A stretch of DNA of 64,000 nucleotides from an uncultured Lachnospiraceae bacterium (GCA_900316395.1 ONCT01000010.1:22194-86193); one strand, 5' to 3'. Counted from the first letter of the stretch, positions 53,264 through 63,255 are shown. Made by a program: numbers and translations. The notes: generated from the letters alone by a model not told the origin.

Positions 53264-54826
53264 CTAGTTACTAACCTTCTGCCTACGTAAGTCTAACTCA
53301 TCACATATTCTCTTATATTCATCTTCATCAAGCTTATAGAACTTGTGATAGATAAACCACGATACCAGCATAAATATACATGGGACGATTGTAAGACATA
53401 TAAGCAGTCCCATATTCTGCGTATGACCAACGGATTGTATTACCTGGTCAATAAGCATTGCCTTCTCATCTGCTGTAATAAGACCTTCATTAGCCTTTTG
53501 CTCAAGCTCCTGAATCTCATTAGTATAATCTGTAACTCTACATATAATATATGTAACAGTTGTAATAACTACAACAAGTGATGTTGCAAGCTTGGTAAGG
53601 AATGGTCTCATTGATGTAATAATACCTTCATCACGAGTTCCAAATTGCAATTCATTATATTCAACTGTATTGATAATAGAAATCATCATTACAAGATATA
53701 GTCCATACTGACCAAGATTAGCAAGCATAAATCCTATGGTAAATACCCAGAACTTAACAGTATCTCCTGTAGGCATTACCATTCCACTTATGAACTGAAT
53801 TGCATATCCAATCACTGCCAAAAATACCATTATCTTAAGAAGTGGCTTACGATTAATCTTCCTTGAAATCATAGGATAGAATAACATCATCAATCCTGTA
53901 ACAGCCATTCCTATCGTGGTAAATGTGGAATATAATCCACCTTCATATCCGAACTCAAAATATATATAGTTAGCACCAACTCCACCTACTGCAATGTTGT
54001 TACCTATTTCCTGAATCAGGAAGCATACGCACATTATAAGAAGCTGCTTGTTGCCAATAATTGTCTGTCCAATCTTCTTAAAGCTTACCTTGGTGGCAGG
54101 CTTATTCATATCATCTCTATTCTCTTTAACACCGAAGATGGTGAACAAGCTAAGTGCCGGTGCAAGTATACAGATTATAAGTGCAATTCTTCCATAGGCT
54201 GTCTGCGCATTTCCTCCAAGGGCATAAGCACCTGTGGTAAATAAAGGAATTGCAACGGATGCAGCAACATTTCCGATACCAGCAAAAAGTGTAGCTCTCG
54301 ATGTGAACTGATTCCTTGAATTGTTGTCCTTCGACAAAGCAGGTATCATGCCCCAGAATGCTATGTCGTTCATAGTATATGTTATTGAATATAGGAAATA
54401 CACTATGCCGAAGACCCATATAAATGGCCAGCCCTGCAAGGTTGTGTTAAATGTAACATACACCACAATACACGTACTAATAAGTCCAATTACAAGCCAC
54501 GGCTTGAACTTACCGAACTTGCTTCGGGTTCTCTCGATGATATTACCCATAAGCGGGTCATTGATTGCGTCGAAGACTCTTGCCGCAACCATAATACCGG
54601 TTATTGCCGCCAGTTGGGCGTTGGTCAAATCTCTCGTATACAGCGCATATAAATATACGAAATTCGTAAAGAGCACATATATCATGTCTCTTCCCACAGT
54701 ACCTAACGGATAGAACCACAGGTTGCGCTTCTTGTACTTCTCCTCTACTGGCTGCTCCTTAGCAGACTGCGCCTCTTCTGACTGCGCCTCTACTGGCTGC
54801 GTCTCTTCTTTTCTCGTCTCTTCCAT
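53264..54826 (-). CDS. MFS sugar:cation symporter of the GPH family
   Basis: 520 residues with about twelve membrane helices. The GPH signature is visible: FDAINDPLMGNIIERTRSKF (Asp/Asn cation-site region between TM2 and TM3) and GKFKPWLVIG. An acidic Glu/Gln-rich N-terminal tail (EETQPVEAQ-like) precedes the first helix. These carriers take up glycosides, pentosides or glucuronides with Na+ or H+. No glycoside hydrolase is adjacent, so the substrate is open. It starts 41 bp after uvrB. Confidence 0.88.
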   Translation of the reverse strand: MEETRKEETQPVEAQSEEAQSAKEQPVEEKYKKRNLWFYPLGTVGRDMIYVLFTNFVYLYALYTRDLTNAQLAAITGIMVAARVFDAINDPLMGNIIERTRSKFGKFKPWLVIGLISTCIVVYVTFNTTLQGWPFIWVFGIVYFLYSITYTMNDIAFWGMIPALSKDNNSRNQFTSRATLFAGIGNVAASVAIPLFTTGAYALGGNAQTAYGRIALIICILAPALSLFTIFGVKENRDDMNKPATKVSFKKIGQTIIGNKQLLIMCVCFLIQEIGNNIAVGGVGANYIYFEFGYEGGLYSTFTTIGMAVTGLMMLFYPMISRKINRKPLLKIMVFLAVIGYAIQFISGMVMPTGDTVKFWVFTIGFMLANLGQYGLYLVMMISIINTVEYNELQFGTRDEGIITSMRPFLTKLATSLVVVITTVTYIICRVTDYTNEIQELEQKANEGLITADEKAMLIDQVIQSVGHTQNMGLLICLTIVPCIFMLVSWFIYHKFYKLDEDEYKRICDELDLRRQKVSN

Positions 54827-54867
54827 TGTCTCTCCCCCTTATCATCTCTGATAATAAATCTTACGGA

Positions 54868-56862
54868 TTACATATCCCTAAGAGTCTCCTTCAACTCGAT
54901 TACCTGGTCACGATAATCTGCCGCCAACTCGAAGTTAAGTTCTGCAGCCGCCTTGCCCATCTTCTCGTTAAGCTTCTTAATTAATGCCTCTAACTCTTCC
55001 TTATCCATGGCATCAACGGCGTCAAGCATCTCGTTATCTTCCTTGGCTATTTCCTTGTAAATGCTAATCTGATCCGCTACTGCTTTCTTAATAGTAGTCG
55101 GTGTGATATTATGCTCCTTATTATATTCCTCCTGAATCTCTCTACGTCTGTTGGTCTCATCAATGGCCGACTTCATGGAATCTGTAATAGTATCAGCATA
55201 CATTATGACCCGACCTTCTGTATTACGAGCCGCTCTTCCTATGGTCTGAATAAGTGATGTCTCAGAACGAAGGAAGCCCTCCTTATCAGCATCAAGAATT
55301 GCTATTAATGCAACCTCAGGAATATCAAGTCCTTCACGAAGGAGGTTGATTCCCACAAGAACATCGAATACCCCCAGACGAAGATCCCTGATTATCTCTG
55401 TACGCTCTAATGTATCAATGTCTGAGTGAAGGTACTTAACCTTGATTCCAAGTTCCTGCATATATGTACTTAAATCCTCTGCCATTCTCTTGGTAAGAGT
55501 AGTTACAAGAGTCTTAAAACCAGCTTCAGTGGTCTTCCTAATCTCTCCTATCAAATCGTCGATCTGACCTTCTATTGGATGGATACTAACCTCAGGATCA
55601 AGTAGCCCAGTAGGTCGTATAATCTGCTCAGCACACAGAAGCTCATGTTCTCTCTCGTAGTCTCCTGGTGTGGCAGATACGAATAGCATCTGGTCGATTT
55701 TCTCTTCGAACTCTGTAAAGTTAAGTGGCCTGTTATCCTTAGCGGATGGAAGTCTGAATCCATAATCCACAAGGGATGTCTTCCTGGCCTGGTCTCCTGC
55801 ATACATTCCCCTTACCTGTGGCAATGTGATGTGAGACTCATCCACAATAATTAGGAAGTCATCTCCAAAATAATCTATTAATGTCTGAGGCGGCTCTCCT
55901 GGCTTCTTATTAGTAAAATGTCTTGAGTAATTCTCAATCCCACTACAAAAGCCCGTTTCTCTTAACATTTCAATATCGTAATTAGTACGCTCACTAATTC
56001 GCTGAGCCTCTATTAGCTTGTCCTCTGACTTAAAATATTTTACACGCTCTGTAAGCTCTTCTTCAATAGTCTTGCAGGCTCTCTCTATCTTCTCCTTAGG
56101 CACAACATAATGAGATGCAGGGAATATTGCCACATGATTCATCTCCTTCTTAACTGCGTGAGTTATGGTATCAATCATGGTTATTCTGTCAATCTCATCA
56201 CCGAAGAACTCCACTCTGTAAGCATACTCGGACACGTATGCCGGATATATCTCTAATACATCTCCACGAACCCTGAATGTTCCACGGGCAAAATCCATAT
56301 CGTTACGAGCATACTGCATTAGAATTAATTCCTTAATTACCTGGTCTCTGTCCTTCTCATCTCCAGGCCTTAGGGACACCATAAGATTCTCATAATCCTC
56401 TGGGGAGCCTATTCCGTATATACAGGATACTGATGATACTATAACAACATCCTGCCTCTCAGACAAGGATGCTGTGGCTGAGAGCCTTAGCTTGTCAATC
56501 TCATCATTAACAGATGAGTCCTTGGCAATATATGTATCAGTGGATGCCACATAGGCCTCAGGCTGATAATAATCGTAATATGATACGAAATACTCCACAG
56601 CATTCTCCGGGAAGAACTCCTTCATCTCAGAATAAAGCTGTGCCGCCAAGGTCTTATTGTGGGATAAGACCAGTGTAGGCTTTCCAAGTGCTGCAATAAC
56701 ATTTGCCATGGTAAATGTCTTACCAGAACCAGTTACACCCAGAAGGGTCTGCATCTGATTGCCTTCCTCAAAGCCCTTTATTAACTTCTCTATAGCCTGG
56801 GGCTGGTCCCCTGTCGGCTCATATGGTGAATGTAATATGAATTCTGCTTTCTTACTTGTCAA
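54868..56862 (-). CDS. uvrB: UvrABC system protein B
   Basis: 664 residues from a TTG at 56862, preferred to the ATG at 56904, which lies 11 nt from the predicted transcription start and has no ribosome binding site; GAGGGCAGGGG precedes the TTG. Walker [11 protein letters not shown], beta-hairpin [21 protein letters not shown]-like [10 protein letters not shown], helicase motif [14 protein letters not shown] and a C-terminal UVR domain ([20 protein letters not shown]). Central damage-verification helicase of nucleotide excision repair. Confidence 0.95.
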   Translation of the reverse strand: MTSKKAEFILHSPYEPTGDQPQAIEKLIKGFEEGNQMQTLLGVTGSGKTFTMANVIAALGKPTLVLSHNKTLAAQLYSEMKEFFPENAVEYFVSYYDYYQPEAYVASTDTYIAKDSSVNDEIDKLRLSATASLSERQDVVIVSSVSCIYGIGSPEDYENLMVSLRPGDEKDRDQVIKELILMQYARNDMDFARGTFRVRGDVLEIYPAYVSEYAYRVEFFGDEIDRITMIDTITHAVKKEMNHVAIFPASHYVVPKEKIERACKTIEEELTERVKYFKSEDKLIEAQRISERTNYDIEMLRETGFCSGIENYSRHFTNKKPGEPPQTLIDYFGDDFLIIVDESHITLPQVRGMYAGDQARKTSLVDYGFRLPSAKDNRPLNFTEFEEKIDQMLFVSATPGDYEREHELLCAEQIIRPTGLLDPEVSIHPIEGQIDDLIGEIRKTTEAGFKTLVTTLTKRMAEDLSTYMQELGIKVKYLHSDIDTLERTEIIRDLRLGVFDVLVGINLLREGLDIPEVALIAILDADKEGFLRSETSLIQTIGRAARNTEGRVIMYADTITDSMKSAIDETNRRREIQEEYNKEHNITPTTIKKAVADQISIYKEIAKEDNEMLDAVDAMDKEELEALIKKLNEKMGKAAAELNFELAADYRDQVIELKETLRDM

Positions 56863-56911
56863 ACCCCTGCCCTCGTACCTACTAATTAAGTATGCTTTTA
56901 ACATGTTAATA

Positions 56912-56950
56912 ATTATATCATATTTTATTAATTATGATATAATATGTCAA
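56912..56950. promoter_or_regulatory. Overlapping divergent promoters with 11-bp inverted repeat (uvrB / small protein)
   Basis: Minus strand: TTGACA (56950-56945), 17-bp spacer, TAAAAT (56927-56922), for uvrB. Plus strand: extended -10 TGATATAAT (56935-56943) for the 74-residue protein. An exact inverted repeat, ATTATATCATA (56912-56922) and TATGATATAAT (56933-56943), covers both -10 elements, so one protein could control both genes. Confidence 0.65.
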
Positions 56951-56966
56951 AAGGAGGGACCTAATT

Positions 56967-57191
56967 ATGAAGAAATCAATGAATAAGATAAAAGACATGA
57001 TAAGCGACCCTAATATGCAACAGACATTAATCAAGGTGATGAATGCAAAATCCCCTGAGGAAATAATGTCAATTGCAAAAGAGGATAACATAGCTCTTAC
57101 CATGGAGCAGGCTAAGACAATCTATGATGGAAAGCGAAGCCACAAAGAAATCGACGAAGAGGACCTTAATGCTATTAAGGGTATCTTATAA
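56967..57191 (+). CDS. Small Nif11-leader-like protein
   Basis: 74 residues, with AAAGGAGGG before the ATG. The body reads like a Nif11-type leader: MQQTLIKVMNAKSPEEIMSI, AKEDNIALTMEQAKTIYDG, then EIDEEDLNAIKGIL, which parallels the leader ending E-L-x-D-E-E-L-x-x-V-x-G-G. The usual Gly-Gly cleavage site is reduced to K-G-I-L and no core peptide follows, and no modification enzyme lies nearby, so it may be an orphan or a regulatory relative and not a natural-product precursor. Followed by a hairpin. Confidence 0.6.
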   Translation: MKKSMNKIKDMISDPNMQQTLIKVMNAKSPEEIMSIAKEDNIALTMEQAKTIYDGKRSHKEIDEEDLNAIKGIL

Positions 57192-57193
57192 AA

Positions 57194-57221
57194 AACGGTG
57201 CGTAGCACAGGCCACGCACCG
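57194..57221. terminator. Bidirectional terminator between the small protein and the cobalamin operon
   Basis: CGGTGCGT (57196-57203) and ACGCACCG (57214-57221) form a stem; on the minus strand it is followed by a run of T (57195-57190). It ends the cobalamin operon shortly after its last stop codon (57228). Confidence 0.82.
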
Positions 57222-57227
57222 CATTAA

Positions 57228-59021
57228 TTAAATGCTAAATAATTTATCACCAGTTTTAGGCACTGCAGGAACCTTTTTGGTTTCTGCATTTTCTGTATCT
57301 GCATTAGCTGTATCTGCGTTTTTCTCTGGTGTCATATCGAATAATCTGTTCATTCCGTTGATATGTCTATAATACGATACCAAAGCATAGTATGACTGAT
57401 ACGATGCCAAATCATTAACATCATAATTGTCAGTCCATCCAAAGCCACCGCCATCTACATAAAATGCGCATAAAGCATCTACTGCTGATACGCCATTCTT
57501 CACGAATCTGTCATCTGAATCTGCATTTATTCCAAGCTCAGATAATCCTAACACAACCATTGCAGTAGTGTTGGAATTCTCATTTAGTCCTGATGTAAAT
57601 GTGCCATCGCTCATCTGAACATCTGACAGATAATCAAGGGCGTTATTAACAGCTGCTGTGACATCAGCTCTGTTATTATAGTATGGCGCAAGTGCTGCAA
57701 GAACCATTCCTGTTGTGTCAGTATCAGGGCTTGTATTATTCCAACCCCATGCACCGCTATCTAGCTGGGCGCTTAGCAAGTTGTTTAGACAAGATTCTCT
57801 TGCAGAAGACGAATAGTTCTTAGTATCAAGGGCAATTAATGCATAAGCATTAGCATATACTCCACTAACATCATTTACATCATCTAACTGCTTCGTAATA
57901 TCAATTCCATCTATATTGGTTGGGTCATAGCCAATGGCATTAAGAGCAGCAACTACCTTGGCACATTCTGTTACGCTGTCGAACCTGCCATTATTATCTG
58001 CAAGATATTTCTTCACGCTGTCATAATATCCGCTGTACAAGCTGCTGTCTACAGGATAATTGGCTCTGCCAAGTCCAAGAAGATAACCTTCCTTATTATC
58101 ACCATAGGAAATACTCTTATTATTGTCAGCTAGATATTTACCTGTAGCTTCATATATATCCTGCTTCTGTTGAAGGCTTAGAGGCTTTGTATCTACATTT
58201 GCCGCAGAATGAACACCGTTATACAACGTTCTAACAAGTGGTGTGGAATTAACATTTCCATCATATACAGTTAGCATATAACTATTAGATGAATTAGGGA
58301 TCTCAATTGCAAAGCTTCCGTCGTCCTTTGTCTTAAGAGAAGACATACCGTATGGATTGGCATTCTGTAGATCCAAGGAATCAACATCAATCCATCCCAT
58401 GTCAACGCCAGCAACAGGAGTCTCTACAGGTGTCCATGTCTCATCTAGCTCATATCTTACTAGCTTACCGCTTACGTAGCCTTCATCAGTAGATACATCC
58501 TTAAAGAAGGTATAGGAATCTGAGTATCCCGTCGTATCCTGATAATAGAATACGTCAACTGCATCACCATTTTGTACAGTATCTGACAGACCATAAGACA
58601 TTGCACCGTTCTTGTAATATGAGCAGGCAGTACCGCCCTTGGCGAAGGCATTAGTAATTGTCACTCCATAGGAAGAATCAGCAATTGCAAAATAGCTATC
58701 CTTATTGGATGCATTGAACTCCGGATACATATCCTGATGAATCTTAACCCACACATCAAGGAAAGATACTCCGCTTTCTATTGCAACGCTATCTGCATAT
58801 CCCATATTCTCTGCTGTGTCTGATGATACCTCAGTATTAATTCCAATCCCTTGGAAGCTACCATCATATTGGGCTGTATATGATATCTCGGCATTGACTG
58901 TCTGGGCAGCCTGTGCCACATTAGCACTTATTACGTTATTAGATACCACAAGCCCTAAGGTCAATACTGCTGCACCAAGGGCAGCTGTTACTCTCTTAGT
59001 TAGATTACTTACTTTCTTCAT
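57228..59021 (-). CDS. Secreted DUF4430-like / alpha-alpha-toroid protein, transcobalamin-like architecture
   Basis: 597 residues. Signal peptide at 1-38 (ALGAAVLTLGLVVSNNVISA then QAA). Residues 40-170 look like a DUF4430-type beta domain (ESGVSFLDVWVKI, TACSYYKNG, VQNGDAVDVFYYQD). A further beta region (about 180-275) follows, then a toroid of prenyltransferase/terpene-cyclase-like helical repeats (about 290-570), with QLDSGAWGWNN, QMSDGTFTSG and DGGGFGWTDN turns. The end is a Thr/Asn/Glu linker and VPKTGDKLFSI: a sortase-like V-P-x-T-G with no membrane helix after it. Intrinsic factor and transcobalamin combine the same two domain types. Last gene of the B12-riboswitch operon. Cobamide binding is inferred. 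Confidence 0.8.
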   Translation of the reverse strand: MKKVSNLTKRVTAALGAAVLTLGLVVSNNVISANVAQAAQTVNAEISYTAQYDGSFQGIGINTEVSSDTAENMGYADSVAIESGVSFLDVWVKIHQDMYPEFNASNKDSYFAIADSSYGVTITNAFAKGGTACSYYKNGAMSYGLSDTVQNGDAVDVFYYQDTTGYSDSYTFFKDVSTDEGYVSGKLVRYELDETWTPVETPVAGVDMGWIDVDSLDLQNANPYGMSSLKTKDDGSFAIEIPNSSNSYMLTVYDGNVNSTPLVRTLYNGVHSAANVDTKPLSLQQKQDIYEATGKYLADNNKSISYGDNKEGYLLGLGRANYPVDSSLYSGYYDSVKKYLADNNGRFDSVTECAKVVAALNAIGYDPTNIDGIDITKQLDDVNDVSGVYANAYALIALDTKNYSSSARESCLNNLLSAQLDSGAWGWNNTSPDTDTTGMVLAALAPYYNNRADVTAAVNNALDYLSDVQMSDGTFTSGLNENSNTTAMVVLGLSELGINADSDDRFVKNGVSAVDALCAFYVDGGGFGWTDNYDVNDLASYQSYYALVSYYRHINGMNRLFDMTPEKNADTANADTENAETKKVPAVPKTGDKLFSI

Positions 59022-59084
59022 AGATAGTTTTCCTTTCTATTTGTTATGCATTATTTGTGTCCGTTTAATAGGACATATCTATTA

Positions 59085-59870
59085 TTATCGAATTCGATAG
59101 AATCCGTATTTTATCTTGACTCGTTCCAGCTTCACAAGTATTGTATCACCGAATATAAATACGAACACTGCAGTTCGAAATGCGTGCCACAAATCAAATG
59201 GCGCCCCTGTTACATATAAAGCCCTTAGTGCATCAACTGATAAATCCGCCGCGCTCATGGAGCTCATGAACATGGTTCCAAGATTCATAATACCACCATA
59301 CAATACGAATACAACAATAAAAGCGAATACAGAAAGTGTAATATCATCAGCAGGCATTCTCTTTCTTAATGTAAGGCCTCCGATTATAAAACCTGCCAGT
59401 CCGAAGGCATATAGCCTCCATCCGAGAAATGTATTATCTCCCGCCGGCCATATTAGATAAGATATGTATGCAACTACCTCCATTACAAGCACAGAACTTA
59501 CTGGTCCAATTAACACCTTGAAATCTCTTGAGCGCGGAGCTTCAATGTCTCGCTTGGCAAAGATTAGTCCTGATATACTGCCGATTAGGCCCCAACATAG
59601 CATTTGCCAGATGGTCCATATTCCCTGTCCTGTGAAGAAGTTGGCAATTAGCCGAGACAGCATTCCTATTATAGCTCCCACCACTGGGCCAAATGCGATT
59701 CCAGATATTATTACCATTCCTGTTCCTGCCTGTATTGGCAATATTGGAAATGATAAGAGGTTGCCCATAACAGTTATTGCAGACATAACCGCAATCATAA
59801 CTACTTCCCTGGCTTTGATTCTTCTGCTTCGGGCTTTGCCTCGAAGTCTTAATGCAGATTCAACAGGCAT
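59085..59870 (-). CDS. ECF transporter S component, probably for a cobamide
   Basis: 261 residues with about six membrane helices after a basic start (RLRGKARSRRIKAREVVMIA). The pattern VVMIAVMSAITVMGNLLSFP, GIAFGPVVGAIIGMLSRLIA and GLIGSISGLIF is that of substrate-binding S components. ATG at 59870 has an excellent site (GAGGAGGTGGTACA) and overlaps the ATPase gene. Position in a cobalamin-riboswitch operon with its own T and A genes suits the dedicated B12 systems described as CbrT-type (from memory). Substrate assignment is by context. Confidence 0.78.
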   Translation of the reverse strand: MPVESALRLRGKARSRRIKAREVVMIAVMSAITVMGNLLSFPILPIQAGTGMVIISGIAFGPVVGAIIGMLSRLIANFFTGQGIWTIWQMLCWGLIGSISGLIFAKRDIEAPRSRDFKVLIGPVSSVLVMEVVAYISYLIWPAGDNTFLGWRLYAFGLAGFIIGGLTLRKRMPADDITLSVFAFIVVFVLYGGIMNLGTMFMSSMSAADLSVDALRALYVTGAPFDLWHAFRTAVFVFIFGDTILVKLERVKIKYGFYRIR

Positions 59871-61549
59871 TGTACCACCTCCTCTGGAAGAACAGCATCC
59901 CTAATATATGCTCTGGCCATTCTGTTAGTGTAGGTTGTAAAGAATCTGTTGCCTGCAAAAAACTCCCTTGATGGCGAAGTTGCAACAATTCTTCCATCGT
60001 GCATAAGGGCACACCTGTTGGCAAATCTGGCACAAAACTCTATATCGTGACTTACCATTAATATAGTAACGCCCTGTCTTGTTAATTCACCTAGCAAGCC
60101 TCCTAGCTGAAGCTTCTTATCGTAATCTAATCCCTTGGTAGGCTCATCCATCAGGATTAGCTTAGACTCTAACAGCAGGAGCTTACCTAGGGCAAGAAGC
60201 TGCATCTGACCACTACTCAAATCATAGGGATGCATCTTGTCGTAGCCTGTAAGACCAAGCTCTGAGAGCATATCTTCTATCTTTTTCTCCTTTTCCTCTA
60301 ATGGAATGTCAGTTCCCTCTAAGGCTTCTTTTAATTCATCATGAACATTTATCTTAGTAAATAATGCCATGGGGTCCTGTGGCATATACACTGCTTTGCC
60401 ATACCCTAACGGCGCATCCTTAATGCTCTTAACCTTACTATCGAAAATGTGAATTGTACCGTAGTTGGCTTTATAGGTCTGACAAATTACATGAAGCAGG
60501 GTACTCTTACCTGTTCCATTTCCGCCAAGCAGGGCAAATACTTCCCCAGGTCTAACACTTAGGTTGCAATCCTTTAACACTTCCTTGCCATCCTCGTAGG
60601 CAAAGGCTATGTCCTTAAGCTTAAGAACTGCTTCGGCGTTCTTTGTGTTCTCGGATGGCTCATCTAAGCCGGCAGCCTTATTGTTATGTGTGGAAGCCAT
60701 ATTATCTTTGGCACTACTGATGCTCGGCCGCTCGCCCCACATTTTCTTAAGCCACCTCTGACCTTCAGCTACGCTAAGGGGAATGTCTTCTATGTTCTTA
60801 TCAACATTTCGTACAATCTTAACAACCGATGGAAGATATGAATTATACTTCATATTCGCAGCAACGAAACGAGGCGCCCCAACCACATCAACTCGCGACT
60901 TATTCATTGCCACCACCTGGCTGGCCATCTTATATACTTCCTCAAGATGATGCTCAACAATAATTATAGTTGTTCCAATTTCACTGTTAATCCTTCGAAG
61001 CATATCTAAGAAATTAGTTGCAGACAGAGGATCTAGTTGCGCCACAGGCTCATCTAATACAAGCACCTTAGGTTCCATTACCATAATGGCCGCAAGATGC
61101 ACCATCTGCATCTCACCACCTGAAAGAGTATCAACATCCCGGTCAATCCAGCTTTGCATACCGAAGAACTCGCATATCTCAGCCATCCTTCTTTCCATAA
61201 TTTCCTGTGGCATATTAAGGCTTTCCATCCCAAACGCAATCTCGTGCCACACTTTATCAGTTATCATCTGATTCATAGGATTCTGGCCGACATAACCTAT
61301 GTCCTGACCAAAAGAAGCCTCATCATATTCACTAATATCATGTCCTTTATATTGGACACTCCCCTGCCTTTTCCCATAAGGGGTTATTGCAGGGACAAGC
61401 TGCTTAATAAGGGTTGTCTTGCCACATCCTGACGGACCACATATAAGAATGAACTCTCCCTCATCTATGTCAAGATTGATATCGCTAATAGCCGGCTCTT
61501 CAACTCCTGGATAATTAAATTGTAAGTCTTTTATCTCAATTAATGCCAC
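59849..61549 (-). CDS. ECF transporter ATPase with two fused ABC domains
   Basis: 566 residues. ABC domain 1: GPSGCGKTTL, LSGGEMQMVHLAAI, VLDEPVAQLDP. ABC domain 2, after a linker near 260-310: GGNGTGKSTLL, LSSGQMQLLALGK, LMDEPTKGLD. The fused form replaces the EcfA1-EcfA2 pair and is typical of dedicated ECF systems that bring their own T and S proteins. Overlaps both neighbouring genes (10 bp with T, 22 bp with S), so translation is coupled. Confidence 0.9.
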   Translation of the reverse strand: MALIEIKDLQFNYPGVEEPAISDINLDIDEGEFILICGPSGCGKTTLIKQLVPAITPYGKRQGSVQYKGHDISEYDEASFGQDIGYVGQNPMNQMITDKVWHEIAFGMESLNMPQEIMERRMAEICEFFGMQSWIDRDVDTLSGGEMQMVHLAAIMVMEPKVLVLDEPVAQLDPLSATNFLDMLRRINSEIGTTIIIVEHHLEEVYKMASQVVAMNKSRVDVVGAPRFVAANMKYNSYLPSVVKIVRNVDKNIEDIPLSVAEGQRWLKKMWGERPSISSAKDNMASTHNNKAAGLDEPSENTKNAEAVLKLKDIAFAYEDGKEVLKDCNLSVRPGEVFALLGGNGTGKSTLLHVICQTYKANYGTIHIFDSKVKSIKDAPLGYGKAVYMPQDPMALFTKINVHDELKEALEGTDIPLEEKEKKIEDMLSELGLTGYDKMHPYDLSSGQMQLLALGKLLLLESKLILMDEPTKGLDYDKKLQLGGLLGELTRQGVTILMVSHDIEFCARFANRCALMHDGRIVATSPSREFFAGNRFFTTYTNRMARAYIRDAVLPEEVVQCLLNLH

Positions 61550-62424
61550 TTAATAAGCCTCTCTGATAGCAAGGGTATTATCATATAAATCAGATAGAAT
61601 ACCCAGAATATTAGCATTGAACTTATTTCGCTCATCATTCCAAATGTTGGATAGTAATACACACTATAATTAACAGATAGTGTCACTATAAATGCGGGAA
61701 TTGCCAGCGCAATTATCACGCCTAAGAATACTGCATCAACAGTCTTAAATCTATAATTAGAGAAGCTGCTTCTCCTGCCTAAGCCGTACCCCATTGCAGT
61801 CATTGTAGAAGATGTATCAATAGCATTTTCTAGGGACCATGCAATTACAATGGAGAACTCCTTGCCCCACATTATGGCCCTTGTAAATATTTTCTTAGAA
61901 GGCTTTCTTCCCATTCCTGCCTGGGCGCTTCTTACAACCTTCATTCGCTTTCGAAGAATCGGTATATAGTGAAGTGTCATAGAAATTATAAGACCAAGTC
62001 TCGGCGCAAAGCTTCCGAACATATATGTTAGCTTCTCGCTTGTAATAATCCTCTGGGTTATATCACACCACAAGAATGCTGCTGCGAACATAAGACCGAA
62101 TACGATTCCATACATTCCTGCCTCTAGCGTTACATTATTATCATTTACCACGAAGAGGACATGCATGCCATTATGGGAAATGCACATATTTCCTATACCC
62201 GTTATAGCAACTATAAGAAGAATCCATGGGATATATCCTGCGAATCGCCTTACCCCCACAGTATGTATCTTAATTATAGTTGCAACAATTAATGATGTAA
62301 GTATTAGCAGGGGATTAACGGTGCACATTGTCAGCACAAGCACTGATATTAGATAAACAAATGCAACCCATGGATGTATTATGTTAAGGCCTCTTTTTGC
62401 TAGTAACTTATCACGTAATACCAT
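61540..62424 (-). CDS. ECF transporter transmembrane (T) component
   Basis: 294 residues from ATG at 62424, after GGCGAGG; the frame extends upstream but inside the previous gene. Membrane helices from residue 20, and the coupling motifs with Arg: VRSAQAGMGRKPSKKIF and TAMGYGLGRRSSF. Partner of the double ATPase. Its start overlaps the end of the DUF4430 gene by 25 bp. Confidence 0.88.
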   Translation of the reverse strand: MVLRDKLLAKRGLNIIHPWVAFVYLISVLVLTMCTVNPLLILTSLIVATIIKIHTVGVRRFAGYIPWILLIVAITGIGNMCISHNGMHVLFVVNDNNVTLEAGMYGIVFGLMFAAAFLWCDITQRIITSEKLTYMFGSFAPRLGLIISMTLHYIPILRKRMKVVRSAQAGMGRKPSKKIFTRAIMWGKEFSIVIAWSLENAIDTSSTMTAMGYGLGRRSSFSNYRFKTVDAVFLGVIIALAIPAFIVTLSVNYSVYYYPTFGMMSEISSMLIFWVFYLIYMIIPLLSERLIKWH

Positions 62425-63194
62425 AGTATATCCTCGCCACCATTTAAGTAATATGAATTGCATCCCTTGTTAGGCACTCTGCCGTTGACATTGTACATCC
62501 AGCCACTGTTAGGTCCTGCATCGAATTCATATAGATAGTTCATTCCCTTAAGATAGGATGAACCCTTGAATTCATATTGTATTCCGTAGCTATTACAAGC
62601 CTGCTTAATAGCCTCATCAACTCCCACTCTGCCATCACCATTTGTATCGAACACCTCCATAGCCGTAGCAGGTAAAATGCTAGGATTAGCCGCATACGGC
62701 TCTAGCCACGGCTTTCCTGCTGCAGTCAAGGCTCCGTTGCCACTTATGGATGAACAGTCAATAGAGACGGTGCAGACTATGGATGCCTGCGGTGCTGCTG
62801 GGGCATCCCCCTGATCATTGGCTGGTGCATTGGCAGGATTCCCTCCTCCTTCACCTGATGAATTTGGGTTATCTCCAGCTACATTTACTGTTCCCTGACC
62901 TTGTGCATTGGAATTATGGTCAACGCTCTTGGTCGGGTCAAATTGGGCTGTTACATTGCCTTGCTGATTAGGAGCAGTATTGTTACCTTGCACCACATCC
63001 TGTGCGCCTACAAGCGTACTATTAGTGGCCGTGCTGTTACCTGTGTTATAACCTGTCGAGCTGTTGACACTTGTTATTGTTACTGTAGTAACCGAAGCTA
63101 TTACAGTAGCAGTAACGATTAACCCAATTATTGCTCCCTTACGCTTCTTCTTATTTTGCCAGAATTCCGCTGCTTTTCTCTTAAACTCTTCCAT
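62400..63194 (-). CDS. Membrane-anchored DUF4430 (transcobalamin C-terminal-like) protein
   Basis: 264 residues from ATG at 63194; the earlier in-frame ATG (63233) lies inside the riboswitch terminator stem and is ruled out. A basic cytoplasmic start (EFKRKAAEFWQNKKKRKG) precedes one membrane helix (AIIGLIVTATVIASVTTVTI), then a 90-residue Asn/Gln/Gly/Pro linker, then the DUF4430 domain: MEVFDTNGDGRVGVDEAIKQ and, at the end, GPNSGWMYNVNGRVPNKGCN and GGEDILWYYVISY. The domain is the family of the transcobalamin beta domain. It is the first gene after the cobalamin riboswitch, and probably hands cobamide to the ECF importer encoded downstream (inference). Confidence 0.85.
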   Translation of the reverse strand: MEEFKRKAAEFWQNKKKRKGAIIGLIVTATVIASVTTVTITSVNSSTGYNTGNSTATNSTLVGAQDVVQGNNTAPNQQGNVTAQFDPTKSVDHNSNAQGQGTVNVAGDNPNSSGEGGGNPANAPANDQGDAPAAPQASIVCTVSIDCSSISGNGALTAAGKPWLEPYAANPSILPATAMEVFDTNGDGRVGVDEAIKQACNSYGIQYEFKGSSYLKGMNYLYEFDAGPNSGWMYNVNGRVPNKGCNSYYLNGGEDILWYYVISY

Positions 63195-63220
63195 AAAACA
63201 TTTCCATCTCTTATCCTGAT

Positions 63221-63255
63221 AAAAAATCCCCATTATGCGCTATACATAACGGGGA
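63221..63255 (-). terminator. Terminator in the expression platform of the cobalamin riboswitch
   Basis: Minus strand: CCCCGTTATG (63254-63245) pairs with CATAATGGGG (63237-63228), then ATTTTTT (63227-63221). It lies between the aptamer and the DUF4430 start codon, so ligand binding probably favours termination. An alternative stem is seen at about 63283-63312 (CAGAGT...ACTCTG). Confidence 0.85.
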
